Source: Desulfobacula sp964636495 (GTDB taxonomy: Bacteria; Desulfobacterota; Desulfobacteria; Desulfobacterales; Desulfobacteraceae). Taken from it: 64,000 nt of DNA. The notes beneath the pieces are model-generated. The model ran no database searches, was not told the DNA's origin, and was given only the letters and a program-made list of their open reading frames with translations. Positions 34,570 through 43,086 of the stretch are shown here, piece by piece. Where the stretch lies: contig CAZWSL010000003.1 of the NCBI GenBank assembly GCA_964636495.1, positions 62,001-126,000 on the forward strand, in the 5' to 3' direction. How positions within the stretch are numbered: the stretch's first letter is position 1; every line of letters begins with the position of its first letter. The position numbers and the translations under genes were made by a program.

Positions 34570-35823
34570 TTATTCTCTTTTTTTACAGCAGAGGGCTGAT
34601 ATAATAAAAACAGTAAGTGCCATATACCAGCCGGCATAGATGCTGAATCCTGCAAAGGATATTGTGAAATAGATCACAGGCCATGATAGATAGCCGTGAA
34701 AGTGTTCTGATACATTTTTAAAGGTCATGCATATGGTGTTGAATGCAAGCCACAGACTCGCTCCAAGCCCGAGGATACCGGTACATGATAAAATCTGGAG
34801 CAGATTATTATGGGCATGGTAGGCGCGGAGTGTGAAATGTTCTTTTACGCTGGTATCAAAAAAAGTCTGTCCGCTTCTGGCGCCTGCAGTTTCACTGTAC
34901 AGATCTTTAAAAGATGAAATGCCACATCCGAATATCGGGTTTTCCAGCCACATTTGAAATGTGTTCTGCCAGATAAACAGTCTGTCATGAATGGTGTGTA
35001 AGGAAAACATATCAGTAGCCTGAACAAAGATCACACAGAGAATAGCAGTTAAGACAATAAAAAGTATTTTCAGCCTGGTTGATTTGTTTCTCAGCACGGC
35101 ATAGGCAATTATGAAAAAAACTCCTGCTGAAAAGGCAAGCAGCACGGTTCTGATACGAAAAAAACAGAAAAATGCAAACCCTGTCAGCCCTGCAGCAATA
35201 ATTATTGATCTTTTCACGGCTGTCAGGTGTTTCGTTAATACTCCCCAGGAAAGAAAAAAGATTGTTATAAATGTGAGCAGTGTTGGATATCGATTCCCCT
35301 CTTTATATTTACCTGTGTACCTTGAAAGAGGCTCCCCCAGCATATCATGTCCCATCACATTGACCACTATTATATTTGTGGCTACAAATGCAAAACAGGC
35401 AAAAAGGCCGTAAAAAAAGTATTTCCAGACAGGGAATCTAAAAGAAGTATCGATTAAGGCCATTATGCATAAAAGGTGTCTGATCATTACAATATCATGG
35501 AGATAGCCTTTGCTTCCTCCACCGTTTATCACAACACTTAATAATATGGAGATATAGACTGCAATGGATGGCATGATGACCGGATGCTTCAGCAGGCATC
35601 TGTAATCAAGATCTTTGAATTTTATTACCCTTACAATCCAGAGAATTGCTGTTAATACGACTGCTGCTTCAAAACCGGCATTCCCCACTGCAACACCGAC
35701 AGGTATTGCAGCACCTGATAAAGCAATGAATTTATCAAATCTGTGTGAGCCTGTTTTTATCATCCTGTTATCTGTTTTTCCGAAATTGTGTATATCTGTT
35801 TTATGCCTATAGGAAATTACCAT
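34570..35823 (-). CDS. O-antigen ligase (WaaL) family membrane protein
   Basis: The 417-residue protein has about eleven membrane segments. In the large periplasmic loop near residues 300-365 it has HDRLFIWQNTFQMWLENPIFGCG and then HAHNNLLQILSCTGILG, the Wzy_C/WaaL signature containing the conserved His. It would ligate undecaprenyl-linked O-antigen to the lipid A core. A start at Met21 is possible. It overlaps the PAP2 gene by seven bases on the same strand. The 143 bases between it and the convergent YrbL-like gene show no clear terminator. Confidence 0.88.
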   Translation of the reverse strand: MVISYRHKTDIHNFGKTDNRMIKTGSHRFDKFIALSGAAIPVGVAVGNAGFEAAVVLTAILWIVRVIKFKDLDYRCLLKHPVIMPSIAVYISILLSVVINGGGSKGYLHDIVMIRHLLCIMALIDTSFRFPVWKYFFYGLFACFAFVATNIIVVNVMGHDMLGEPLSRYTGKYKEGNRYPTLLTFITIFFLSWGVLTKHLTAVKRSIIIAAGLTGFAFFCFFRIRTVLLAFSAGVFFIIAYAVLRNKSTRLKILFIVLTAILCVIFVQATDMFSLHTIHDRLFIWQNTFQMWLENPIFGCGISSFKDLYSETAGARSGQTFFDTSVKEHFTLRAYHAHNNLLQILSCTGILGLGASLWLAFNTICMTFKNVSEHFHGYLSWPVIYFTISFAGFSIYAGWYMALTVFIISALCCKKRE

Positions 35824-36665
35824 GCATAGGAGAGTAGAAAACCAGCCCCTGATTTACCGTATGGATAGAGATTAAAGGCAAGAGAGCTGTCCCGCTGTTT
35901 ATCTGTCATAAAGACAGATCTTACTGACTGGTAAGCCATTACCCATCCTAAAACTGACTGTGATACAAAGTGATCATCATCATTGACCCTGCTCCAGCCT
36001 GTAAGAAAAGATGCACCGTAGAAGAGCCACTTAACCGGGTTGTCTCTGTTCATTTTAGCAAGGGTGAGAAATGGTACCGCACCCATAAAGGAGTGTCCGC
36101 TTACGCCGTTATTATCATTAAACAGACTCCATTCAGATCCGTGACTGCTCTCTCCAGGCCGTGATGCTCCGGTTACCACCTGCATCAGCAGCATTGGCGG
36201 AGCTCCAACCAGATATGCCCTTGCTGTATTATAGCCCCACGTCCCGATGGGATAAGCCAGATTGTCCTCCGGTATAAAGTATCCGGCAGCAGCCGCTGCA
36301 AGAGAAAGGGGAATCAGATATTCCCCGTCTCCAAATTTTTTTGCTGTTTTGGAAAAATCATCCGTGCTTTCACTCCGCATATTATTCTGGTATTCATCCT
36401 GTAGCCATTCATCAGCACTGGTATTGGCCAGAATACCTCCCAGGGCAAAACTGCCTGCCATAACTTTAAAATTGCCTGATGTATAATAATTTCTAAAATC
36501 ACCTTTAATATCTTCTAAAATCTGATACCTGCCACTGTAAGAACTGTAGCTGTTATCATCTGCAAATGCACTATTGCATAAAAAGAGTGCAGTCATAAGA
36601 GTGCAGCACCATGTTATAAAAATATTTCTGTTAGTCCGTGTCAAAATGATCTCCCCAAATTTCAC
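35817..36665 (-). CDS. PAP2-family phosphatase, exported
   Basis: The 282-residue protein has a hydrophobic signal segment ending near NSAFADDNS. PAP2 motifs are TGASRPGESS (motif 1), VSGHSFMG (motif 2, SGH) and SRVNDDDHFVSQ (motif 3, SR...H). The usual Asp after the motif 3 His is replaced by Gln/Ser, so activity may differ. Such enzymes recycle undecaprenyl pyrophosphate or dephosphorylate lipid A; coupling to the ligase gene supports lipid-carrier recycling. The C-terminal FNLYPYGKSGAGFLLSYAW looks like an outer-membrane beta-strand ending in aromatic Trp, so the tail may associate with the outer membrane. Confidence 0.82.
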   Translation of the reverse strand: MKFGEIILTRTNRNIFITWCCTLMTALFLCNSAFADDNSYSSYSGRYQILEDIKGDFRNYYTSGNFKVMAGSFALGGILANTSADEWLQDEYQNNMRSESTDDFSKTAKKFGDGEYLIPLSLAAAAAGYFIPEDNLAYPIGTWGYNTARAYLVGAPPMLLMQVVTGASRPGESSHGSEWSLFNDNNGVSGHSFMGAVPFLTLAKMNRDNPVKWLFYGASFLTGWSRVNDDDHFVSQSVLGWVMAYQSVRSVFMTDKQRDSSLAFNLYPYGKSGAGFLLSYAW

Positions 36666-36798
36666 AATTAATGATTACACCCTGTTTTTCTGTTTCAGGA
36701 TTGTGAATCGTTTTCCAGCACGCCGGTATTAGACGGTTAGTTAGAATAAAAAATACAATTTGTCAAGAAAGATCAGGGGGTTCATTACTATGTTTATC

Positions 36799-36828
36799 TT
36801 GACAAAAACCAGGTTTTTATCCTATAAG
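36799..36828 (+). promoter_or_regulatory. Near-consensus promoter giving a probable leaderless transcript
   Basis: TTGACA (36799-36804), an 18-base spacer and TATAAG (36823-36828) stand just seven bases before ATG 36835. Transcription should therefore start at or within a base or two of the start codon, and no Shine-Dalgarno is present. Confidence 0.6.
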
Positions 36829-36834
36829 TCGTCC

Positions 36835-37548
36835 ATGAAAAATGAACTGACTATCATTGTTCCGGTATTTAATGAAGAAGAGAGCCTGCCTCTGTTCTTT
36901 AAAGAGATGGATAGATTTATCAGCAGTGCTCCCATTCCATGCAAAGCCTTTTTTGTAGATGACGGTTCAACTGATAAAAGCCTTTCTCTTTTAAAAGAGC
37001 AGTGCAGCCGTACAGCTTCCTGCAGTTACATGGCTCTTGAGGGAAATTATGGATTAAGTACTGCCATTAAAGCCGGTATTGATGCATGCCAGTCCTATCT
37101 GGTCGGATACATTGACGCAGACCTGCAGACAAAGCCTGAGGATTTCATGCTCTATTTTGATTACTTCCCCGAATATGACATGGTCAACGGTATCAGACAG
37201 AATCGGAAGGACAATGCAGTTAAAAGATTTTCATCAAAATTTGCCAATACATACAGGCGGCTCATGATAAACGATGGTATTGAGGATACCTGCTGTCCGC
37301 TGAAAATTATTAAAACATCCTTTGCACAGAACATTCCTTTTTTTAATGGCATGCACCGGTTTATGCCGGCCCTTGTCAAATTACACGGAGGCAGGGTAAA
37401 ACAGGTGCCTGTTAAACACTATCCAAGACATTTTGGAGACAGCAAGTATCATCTTGCCAATCGTCTTATCGGTCCTTTTTTTGATACCCTGGCTTTTCGC
37501 TGGATGCGAAGCAGATATATAAAATACAGGATATCCGACCAGAGATGA
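36835..37548 (+). CDS. Glycosyltransferase family 2 (DPM1/ArnC-like)
   Basis: The open frame begins at 36760, but the GT2 fold starts at ATG 36835 (MKNELTIIVPVFNEEESL), giving 237 residues. Motifs: VDDGSTDKS, YIDADLQTKPEDF (DxD metal site) and the C-terminal VPVKHYPRHFGDSKY. Such enzymes charge undecaprenyl or dolichyl phosphate with a sugar at the cytoplasmic face. Next are a LAB_N membrane protein and a GT39 transferase, making a three-gene unit for sugar transfer across the membrane. The start overlaps a near-consensus promoter. Confidence 0.9.
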   Translation: MKNELTIIVPVFNEEESLPLFFKEMDRFISSAPIPCKAFFVDDGSTDKSLSLLKEQCSRTASCSYMALEGNYGLSTAIKAGIDACQSYLVGYIDADLQTKPEDFMLYFDYFPEYDMVNGIRQNRKDNAVKRFSSKFANTYRRLMINDGIEDTCCPLKIIKTSFAQNIPFFNGMHRFMPALVKLHGGRVKQVPVKHYPRHFGDSKYHLANRLIGPFFDTLAFRWMRSRYIKYRISDQR

Positions 37549-38195
37549 ATCTGTATGTTGTATTCAGTATCGGTTTTTTATCCCAGATCCTTTTTGCAGC
37601 AAGACTGCTAGTACAGTGGATAAATTCTGAAAAAGCCAATCGTATAGTCTCTCCGCTGCTTTTCTGGCAATTGAGTATTGTTGCCTCATTCCTGATGATG
37701 ATATATGGTATTCTGCGGAATGATCCGGCTATTCTTTTGGGCCAGTTTATCACATATGCAGTATATATACGCAATCTGCATTATCACGGCTTCTGGAAAA
37801 AAATTCCATCCCCTGTTCGTGTTATGGCGGTGGTATTCCCCCTGCTTGCAATCACCTGGCTTCTGTATGGAGAACAGTATAATATAAGAACAATTGTCTC
37901 CAATGAAGATATTTCCCCTTTTCTGATGGTGTGGGGGGTAGCAAGCCAGTTTGTGTTTACCTTTCGTTTCGTATATCAATGGATATACACTGAAAAGAGG
38001 AGGCAGTCTGTTTTGCCCATAGGCTTCTGGCTTATCAGTTTTATCGGTTCAATGATGGTACTTTCATATGCTGTCATTAGAAAGGATCCAGTCCTTTTTA
38101 TAGGCCAGATTTTTGGTTTTATCGTTTATATCAGAAATATTATAATCTGGATAAAGAGCAGGCGGCAGGCAGCTCGACTTGAGGATAAAAAATAA
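37545..38195 (+). CDS. Tandem LAB_N-domain membrane protein, probable lipid-carrier flippase
   Basis: The 216-residue protein consists of two copies of the LAB_N domain (the small membrane domain otherwise at the start of some LpxB proteins). The repeat is visible in QWINSEK and QWIYTEK, and in LLGQFITYAVYIRNL and FIGQIFGFIVYIRNI. Six membrane segments result, like a doubled PQ-loop/SemiSWEET half-transporter. It overlaps the GT2 gene by four bases and the GT39 gene by one. Its place between a carrier-sugar synthase and a GT39 transferase matches that of ArnE/ArnF, so it may flip the lipid-linked sugar; this is inference. Confidence 0.8.
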   Translation: MNLYVVFSIGFLSQILFAARLLVQWINSEKANRIVSPLLFWQLSIVASFLMMIYGILRNDPAILLGQFITYAVYIRNLHYHGFWKKIPSPVRVMAVVFPLLAITWLLYGEQYNIRTIVSNEDISPFLMVWGVASQFVFTFRFVYQWIYTEKRRQSVLPIGFWLISFIGSMMVLSYAVIRKDPVLFIGQIFGFIVYIRNIIIWIKSRRQAARLEDKK

Positions 38196-39679
38196 TGTCC
38201 GGATCTGTTGTTTATAACAGGAACTTAAGTCTGAAATTTATTTTCCTTATTTTCGGATATTTCAGCCTTCATATCATTTTAAGAGTTATACTGTCTGACT
38301 CTCTTGATTATGATGAAGCTGAGCAGGCCCTTCTGGCACAATGGCTGCGGGCCGGATATACTGAACAGCCCCCTCTTTATACCTGGATACAATATTTCCT
38401 GTTTCAGGTTTTCGGGAAAACTGTTTTTGCTGTCTCCCTTTTGAAGAATACACTGCTGTTTTTGACCTACCTTTTTCTCTACTTCAGTGCTGAAAAACTT
38501 TTAAAAAATACGCGGGCTGCAGTACTTTCAGCTTCTTCCCTTTTCCTGATACCCCAGATTGCGTGGGAATCACAGCGGGATATGACCCATACCACACTTG
38601 TTGTTTTTGCATCATCAGCACTCCTGTGGACAGTTTTCAGGCTGCTTGATGATAAATCTTTTTTAAACTATACGCTTTTTGGACTGTTCTGCGGCATAGG
38701 CATACTGGCAAAGGGGAATTTTTTCATTTTTTTATGGATACTTTTTCTCACTCTTTCAACTTTTTCCAGTGGCAGGCAGTTGTTTTATTCCAGGATGATT
38801 CTGACCAGCCTTGCAGTTACTATTGCCATGGCTGCCTGTTATTTTCTCTGGATGTTCAATAATCAGGAGATTGTTTTCTCTGCAACCCATAAATTTAAAC
38901 AGGCTGTGGAGCTGTACTATATAAAAGGCGTTCAAAGTTTTGTCAAAAACACACTCCTCTTTCTCACTCCCCTCTGGTTAGTGTATCTTGTGATTTTTCC
39001 ACAGGGGTATAACACAACAGGAGGCAGGCATACCGGGTTTGCTAAAAGATTCATGTCCCGATATGGTTTGATTTTTATCATAACCCTCCTTGCTGTTATT
39101 GCTCTATTTAAAGTTTCATATGTAAAAGACAGATGGATGCAGCCAATGCTTTTTGCTGTTCCTTTAATTTTTTTCTCAAGATTTGATGTTTTCAGTATAA
39201 ACAGGAAACAGTACAGGCAGTTCTGTATAGTCTGTATTGCTGCTGCTGTTGCTGTATATGCAGCTTTCAGTTTCAGGGTGGTGGGTGCACCCCTGACCCG
39301 TGACTACTGCAGGTTGAGTTATCCTTTTTCAGAAGTGGCTGAAGAAATTCGCCAATCAGGGTTTGAAGATGGAATTATCATAAGCAACAACAGGTTTATT
39401 GCAGGAAACATGCATTTTAAATTTCCCGGAAGTGATGCCCTGATACCCGGTTACCAATTTGAACTGCTGCCATACTCAGCACAGCATGAAAAAGCGCTGG
39501 TTATATGGGAAGCTGGTACGTCTTCCACTGTTCCATCACAGCTTGCAGCTTTTATAGAGGATGTATATGGTATAAATTTAACGCAATATGCCATAACGTT
39601 TTATGAAAAACCATATAAATATAACATAAAGGATAAAATCAGACTCGGCGCAATCGTGTTTGATCTGCCCTTAAAATGA
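38195..39679 (+). CDS. ArnT/PMT-like glycosyltransferase (GT39 family)
   Basis: The 494-residue integral membrane protein has about twelve hydrophobic segments. The first periplasmic loop contains DSLDYDEAEQALLAQWL with the acidic pair expected in GT39/GT83 enzymes, then YTEQPPLYTWIQYF, as in ArnT-like transferases. The C-terminal soluble domain runs from about residue 365. It would transfer the sugar made by the GT2 enzyme from the lipid carrier to lipid A or core at the periplasmic face. Confidence 0.88.
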   Translation: MSGSVVYNRNLSLKFIFLIFGYFSLHIILRVILSDSLDYDEAEQALLAQWLRAGYTEQPPLYTWIQYFLFQVFGKTVFAVSLLKNTLLFLTYLFLYFSAEKLLKNTRAAVLSASSLFLIPQIAWESQRDMTHTTLVVFASSALLWTVFRLLDDKSFLNYTLFGLFCGIGILAKGNFFIFLWILFLTLSTFSSGRQLFYSRMILTSLAVTIAMAACYFLWMFNNQEIVFSATHKFKQAVELYYIKGVQSFVKNTLLFLTPLWLVYLVIFPQGYNTTGGRHTGFAKRFMSRYGLIFIITLLAVIALFKVSYVKDRWMQPMLFAVPLIFFSRFDVFSINRKQYRQFCIVCIAAAVAVYAAFSFRVVGAPLTRDYCRLSYPFSEVAEEIRQSGFEDGIIISNNRFIAGNMHFKFPGSDALIPGYQFELLPYSAQHEKALVIWEAGTSSTVPSQLAAFIEDVYGINLTQYAITFYEKPYKYNIKDKIRLGAIVFDLPLK

Positions 39680-39750
39680 GATTTCTGCATGATGCATAAG
39701 CCTTGAAACCGGCCATTGGCACCCAATCCCTGATCAGATCTGAAAACGAT

Positions 39751-40476
39751 TTAAATCTTTGCTTCCACTCTTTTAATATCTTCTGGAAGATCAATTTCAG
39801 GAGAGTCATATTCAGTGATGACTACTTTTATTTTATAGCCGAATTCAAGAACCCTTAACTGTTCAAGCTTTTCTATCTGCTCACACCTTCCTGTGGGAAG
39901 ATCAACCAGTTTATCAAGAAAACTTTTTTTATAGGCATAGAAGCCAAGATGTTTGTAAAATGCAGCGTCTGTGCCTTCATCTCTGGGCCAGGGTATCTGG
40001 GCCCTTGAAAAATACATTGCAAAGCCGTTGTTGTCAAAGGTTACTTTTACATCTTTGGGATCTGTAATCTCTCTTTTATCCTCTATCTTAAATGCAGGTG
40101 TAGACATGACAAGTTCCGGGTCTTCCCCAAAAGGTGCAAGCATTTCATCAAGGGTAGCAGGATTAAATATGGGTTGGTCACCCTGAATATTGATCACAAT
40201 ATCATCGGGTTTAATATTTAAAATATCAGCTGTCTGGGCAACTCTGTCAGTGCCGGAGCGGCAGCTGGCAGACGTCATGACCGCCTCGCCTCCAAATGAT
40301 TTAACAGCATCAAAGATGCGCTTGTCATCGGTTGCAACGACTGCCTGTGAAATGCTCCTGGATTTTTGTGCCTGTTCATAAACCCTTTGTATCATGGGTT
40401 TGCCTGCAATGAGAACCAGAGGTTTTCCATTGAGCCTGGAGGAGGCGTATCTTGAAGGTATTACAGCAATTGTCAT
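39751..40476 (-). CDS. kdsB: CMP-Kdo / CMP-8-amino-Kdo synthetase
   Basis: The 241-residue protein starts TIAVIPSRYASSRLNGKPL and has QGDQPIFNP and LGFYAYKKSFL, standard KdsB motifs. It activates Kdo-type sugars with CTP. Because it is the third gene of a kdnA-kdnB-kdsB unit (13 bases after kdnB), it probably prefers 8-amino-3,8-dideoxy-Kdo, as reported for the Shewanella enzyme in the same arrangement. Confidence 0.94.
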   Translation of the reverse strand: MTIAVIPSRYASSRLNGKPLVLIAGKPMIQRVYEQAQKSRSISQAVVATDDKRIFDAVKSFGGEAVMTSASCRSGTDRVAQTADILNIKPDDIVINIQGDQPIFNPATLDEMLAPFGEDPELVMSTPAFKIEDKREITDPKDVKVTFDNNGFAMYFSRAQIPWPRDEGTDAAFYKHLGFYAYKKSFLDKLVDLPTGRCEQIEKLEQLRVLEFGYKIKVVITEYDSPEIDLPEDIKRVEAKI

Positions 40477-40489
40477 GGTGTTCTCATAT

Positions 40490-41557
40490 TTACATATTTA
40501 AAAACAGGGATTTTGCTTTTTCCCTTGTCATAATATCTTTCCAGTTTTTACCAAGGCAGTTCTCCCATAAAGGGTCAAGGCCTAAAGCTACGGTGATCAT
40601 CTTTTCAACCTGTTCCTCTTCAAGGTCTTTTACCAGATTGCGGGGAAGCTTGATATTCTCTTTATCCATCATTGTTCTGAACTCTTTGACGCCTTCGGGA
40701 TAGAACTCCTCAAGATAGTCAAATACAATGCAGCATCCAATTCCGTGGTGGGTACCGAGTACATAGGAGAGGCCATAAGAGAGGGCATGACAGGCACCTA
40801 CCTGTGAATAGGCAATGCTCATCCCGCCAAAAAAAGATGCCATCATCAGCTTGTCGTCTCTATCAGGATGGTTATCCAGAAATACCTCTCTGCACAGATC
40901 CATGGCTTTCTCACCATAAGATTTGGAAAATTCATTCAGATACGTCCCCTCAAGGGATTCTACACAGTGGATATAGCAGTCCATTCCTGTATAGAAATAC
41001 TGCTCTTTTGGAACATCCTTTACAAGCTCAGGATCAAGAATGATCTGGTCAAAGACAGTATAGTCGGAATTAAGACCCAGTTTTTTTTCAGGCCCTGTTA
41101 AAACAGCAGTTCTTGAAACCTCAGCTCCGGTTCCGGAAAGGGTGGGAACAGCCATATGGGTGACTGCAGGATTTTTAATCAGATCCCATCCCTGGTAAAG
41201 AGAGGAGGAACCTTCATTTGTCAGCATCAGGGATATTGCTTTGGCAAGATCCATTGTACTCCCGCCTCCAATACCTATAACAGCTGCTGGAAGAGCTGAA
41301 GAGAACGATTTTACTTTAAGGGTCAGTTCATCCACATATTGTGTTTTAGGTTCATCATCCACATTGACCCAGAGCAGCATATCATTTTTCCGGAGGGGAA
41401 TTCTCTTTTCAAGTCCCTCCTGCTTAAATACGTCATCTGTAACAAATACAACCCATGAATCGGTTTTCGTACGATGATTGTTAACTATTTCATCAACCTG
41501 GTTAAAACAGCCTCTTCCAAAAATTACATTGGGAACGAGCTTAAAATTTCTAAACAT
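40490..41557 (-). CDS. kdnB: Kdo 8-oxidase (KdnB), iron-containing alcohol dehydrogenase family
   Basis: The 355-residue protein follows Shewanella KdnB along its length: GIGGGSTMDLAKA, LYQGWDLIKNPAV, LNSDYTVFDQII, FYTGMDCYIHCVESLEGT and YVLGTHHGIG. The GGGST and HHGIG motifs are the NAD and metal sites of type III alcohol dehydrogenases. KdnB oxidises C8 of Kdo to the aldehyde, which KdnA transaminates. The three-base gap to kdnA and gene order support this assignment. Confidence 0.92.
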   Translation of the reverse strand: MFRNFKLVPNVIFGRGCFNQVDEIVNNHRTKTDSWVVFVTDDVFKQEGLEKRIPLRKNDMLLWVNVDDEPKTQYVDELTLKVKSFSSALPAAVIGIGGGSTMDLAKAISLMLTNEGSSSLYQGWDLIKNPAVTHMAVPTLSGTGAEVSRTAVLTGPEKKLGLNSDYTVFDQIILDPELVKDVPKEQYFYTGMDCYIHCVESLEGTYLNEFSKSYGEKAMDLCREVFLDNHPDRDDKLMMASFFGGMSIAYSQVGACHALSYGLSYVLGTHHGIGCCIVFDYLEEFYPEGVKEFRTMMDKENIKLPRNLVKDLEEEQVEKMITVALGLDPLWENCLGKNWKDIMTREKAKSLFLNM

Positions 41558-41560
41558 ATG

Positions 41561-42748
41561 TTATCCTTTAAATGATTTCATTATCGCCTGAATTCTCTTT
41601 TCAACATCTTCGGCTGTCCACGACAGCATGATCTGCATGGAAATGGTTTTTTCCATTATTCTGTCAGATTGTTCCAGTAACAGGTTTTTATAATCAGGCA
41701 GGTTTCCGGCGAGTTCAAATGCAGGTCTGTTTGCACTGCTCATCTCTTTTAAATGGTGCCATTTCCTGTAATAGTGCCAGTTGTTGTCATACCAGTATGG
41801 GCTTCCAGCACCATTTTTCGCCAGATTTGCAGCAATCTGTTCTGCCCGTTCCCTGGTTGGTAGAAAAAAGCTTAAAAAAGTTGCTGAATCACCATTTTCA
41901 TCCGGGATATCCCTGAAGCTTACTTCAGGCAGAGCACGCATGGCATCTTTAATGGCAAGTTTGTTTTTTCTTTGAATATTTATGATTTTATCAAGCTTGT
42001 TCAGTTGTGCAAGTCCAACAGCAGCATTGAGTTCACTGATCCGGTAATTTGTTCCAAGTATGGGATGACCATCTGCACCGCGGTCGGCTCCTCCAAGGTG
42101 ATCATGGCCGTGATCAGCATATTGATCCGTTTTTTCATAAATCTCTCTGCTGTCCGTAACAATTCCCCCGCCTTCTCCGCAGGTTATTGTTTTAACAGAA
42201 TCAAATGAGAAGCATCCTGAAAGTCCAAAAGAGCCAAGGGATTTACCACGGTATTCTGCACCAAGGGACTGGCAGGCATCTTCAATAAGAATTAATCCTT
42301 TTTTATCACAGATATCTTTGATTTCATCAATCCTTGCCATGGAACCGCACATATGCACCGGAACGACTGCTTTTGTTCTGGAAGTGATAACATCTTCAAG
42401 TGCTTCGGGGTCAAGGCATAAGGTTCTGTCAATTTCACTGAAAACAGGAATGGCACCTATGTTTATAACAGCTTCAAATGTGGCAACAAATGTAAAAGGA
42501 GGAATAATCACCTCATCTCCAGCACCAATTCCGCAGGCAGTCAGTGCGGTACAGAGAGCAGCAGTCCCGCTGGAGCAGAGGTGGCTGTGTTTTGAGCCTG
42601 TGATATTGCACAGTTTCTTTTCAAATTCCAACGCTTTAAAGTGATTGTTCCTTGCTCCCTCAAATCCATATCTGAAAAGAACACCTGTTTCAAGAACATC
42701 ATTAACCTCTTTTCTCTCTTCATCACCAAATACTTCAAACCCGGGCAT
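41561..42748 (-). CDS. kdnA: 8-amino-3,8-dideoxy-Kdo transaminase (KdnA)
   Basis: The 395-residue DegT/DnrJ/EryC1-fold aminotransferase has the PLP lysine in CFSFDSVKTITCGEGG, LCSSGTAALCTAL for phosphate binding and VPPFTF-like IIPPFTFVATFEA. Extended similarity to Shewanella KdnA includes the start MPGFEVFGDEER, DHGHDHLGG and YWYDNNWHYYRKW. It aminates the 8-aldehyde made by KdnB, giving Kdo8N. It is the first gene of the unit, preceded by a 338-base gene-free stretch. Confidence 0.92.
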   Translation of the reverse strand: MPGFEVFGDEERKEVNDVLETGVLFRYGFEGARNNHFKALEFEKKLCNITGSKHSHLCSSGTAALCTALTACGIGAGDEVIIPPFTFVATFEAVINIGAIPVFSEIDRTLCLDPEALEDVITSRTKAVVPVHMCGSMARIDEIKDICDKKGLILIEDACQSLGAEYRGKSLGSFGLSGCFSFDSVKTITCGEGGGIVTDSREIYEKTDQYADHGHDHLGGADRGADGHPILGTNYRISELNAAVGLAQLNKLDKIINIQRKNKLAIKDAMRALPEVSFRDIPDENGDSATFLSFFLPTRERAEQIAANLAKNGAGSPYWYDNNWHYYRKWHHLKEMSSANRPAFELAGNLPDYKNLLLEQSDRIMEKTISMQIMLSWTAEDVEKRIQAIMKSFKG

Positions 42749-43086
42749 GTATGCCTCCTTTTATAAGTAATTTTTAATTTTCGGATTATATTGAAAATCT
42801 TTTTTTTTTTCAACCAAATGATGCTGTTAAGGTAAAATTTTGTAATTCAGGATATAAGAACAGGTGGTTTATTCTCAACACTTCCCTGTCCAGACCATCC
42901 GGGAAAAATCACCGAGGTGATGAGTAACCAGATGGTGGGTTAAAATCAAAGATTGAGCAGGAGGTTAAATCAACCCTGAATGGTACAGGATATATTGCAT
43001 CTGCAAAAACCATGACCCCTATGAAAGACCGGATTGGATAAATTCATACGGATTCTCAGGAATATGGATTATATTGTCTATTTGTT
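42749..43086. other. Gene-free stretch between kdnA and the rhodanese gene
   Basis: The kdnA-proximal part contains a T-rich tract and should hold the minus-strand kdnA promoter. From about 42940 to 43040 the plus strand reads protein-like (SKIEQEVKSTLNGTGYIAS) and may be a decayed coding fragment, but I cannot assign it. No terminator or RNA is evident. Confidence 0.4.
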
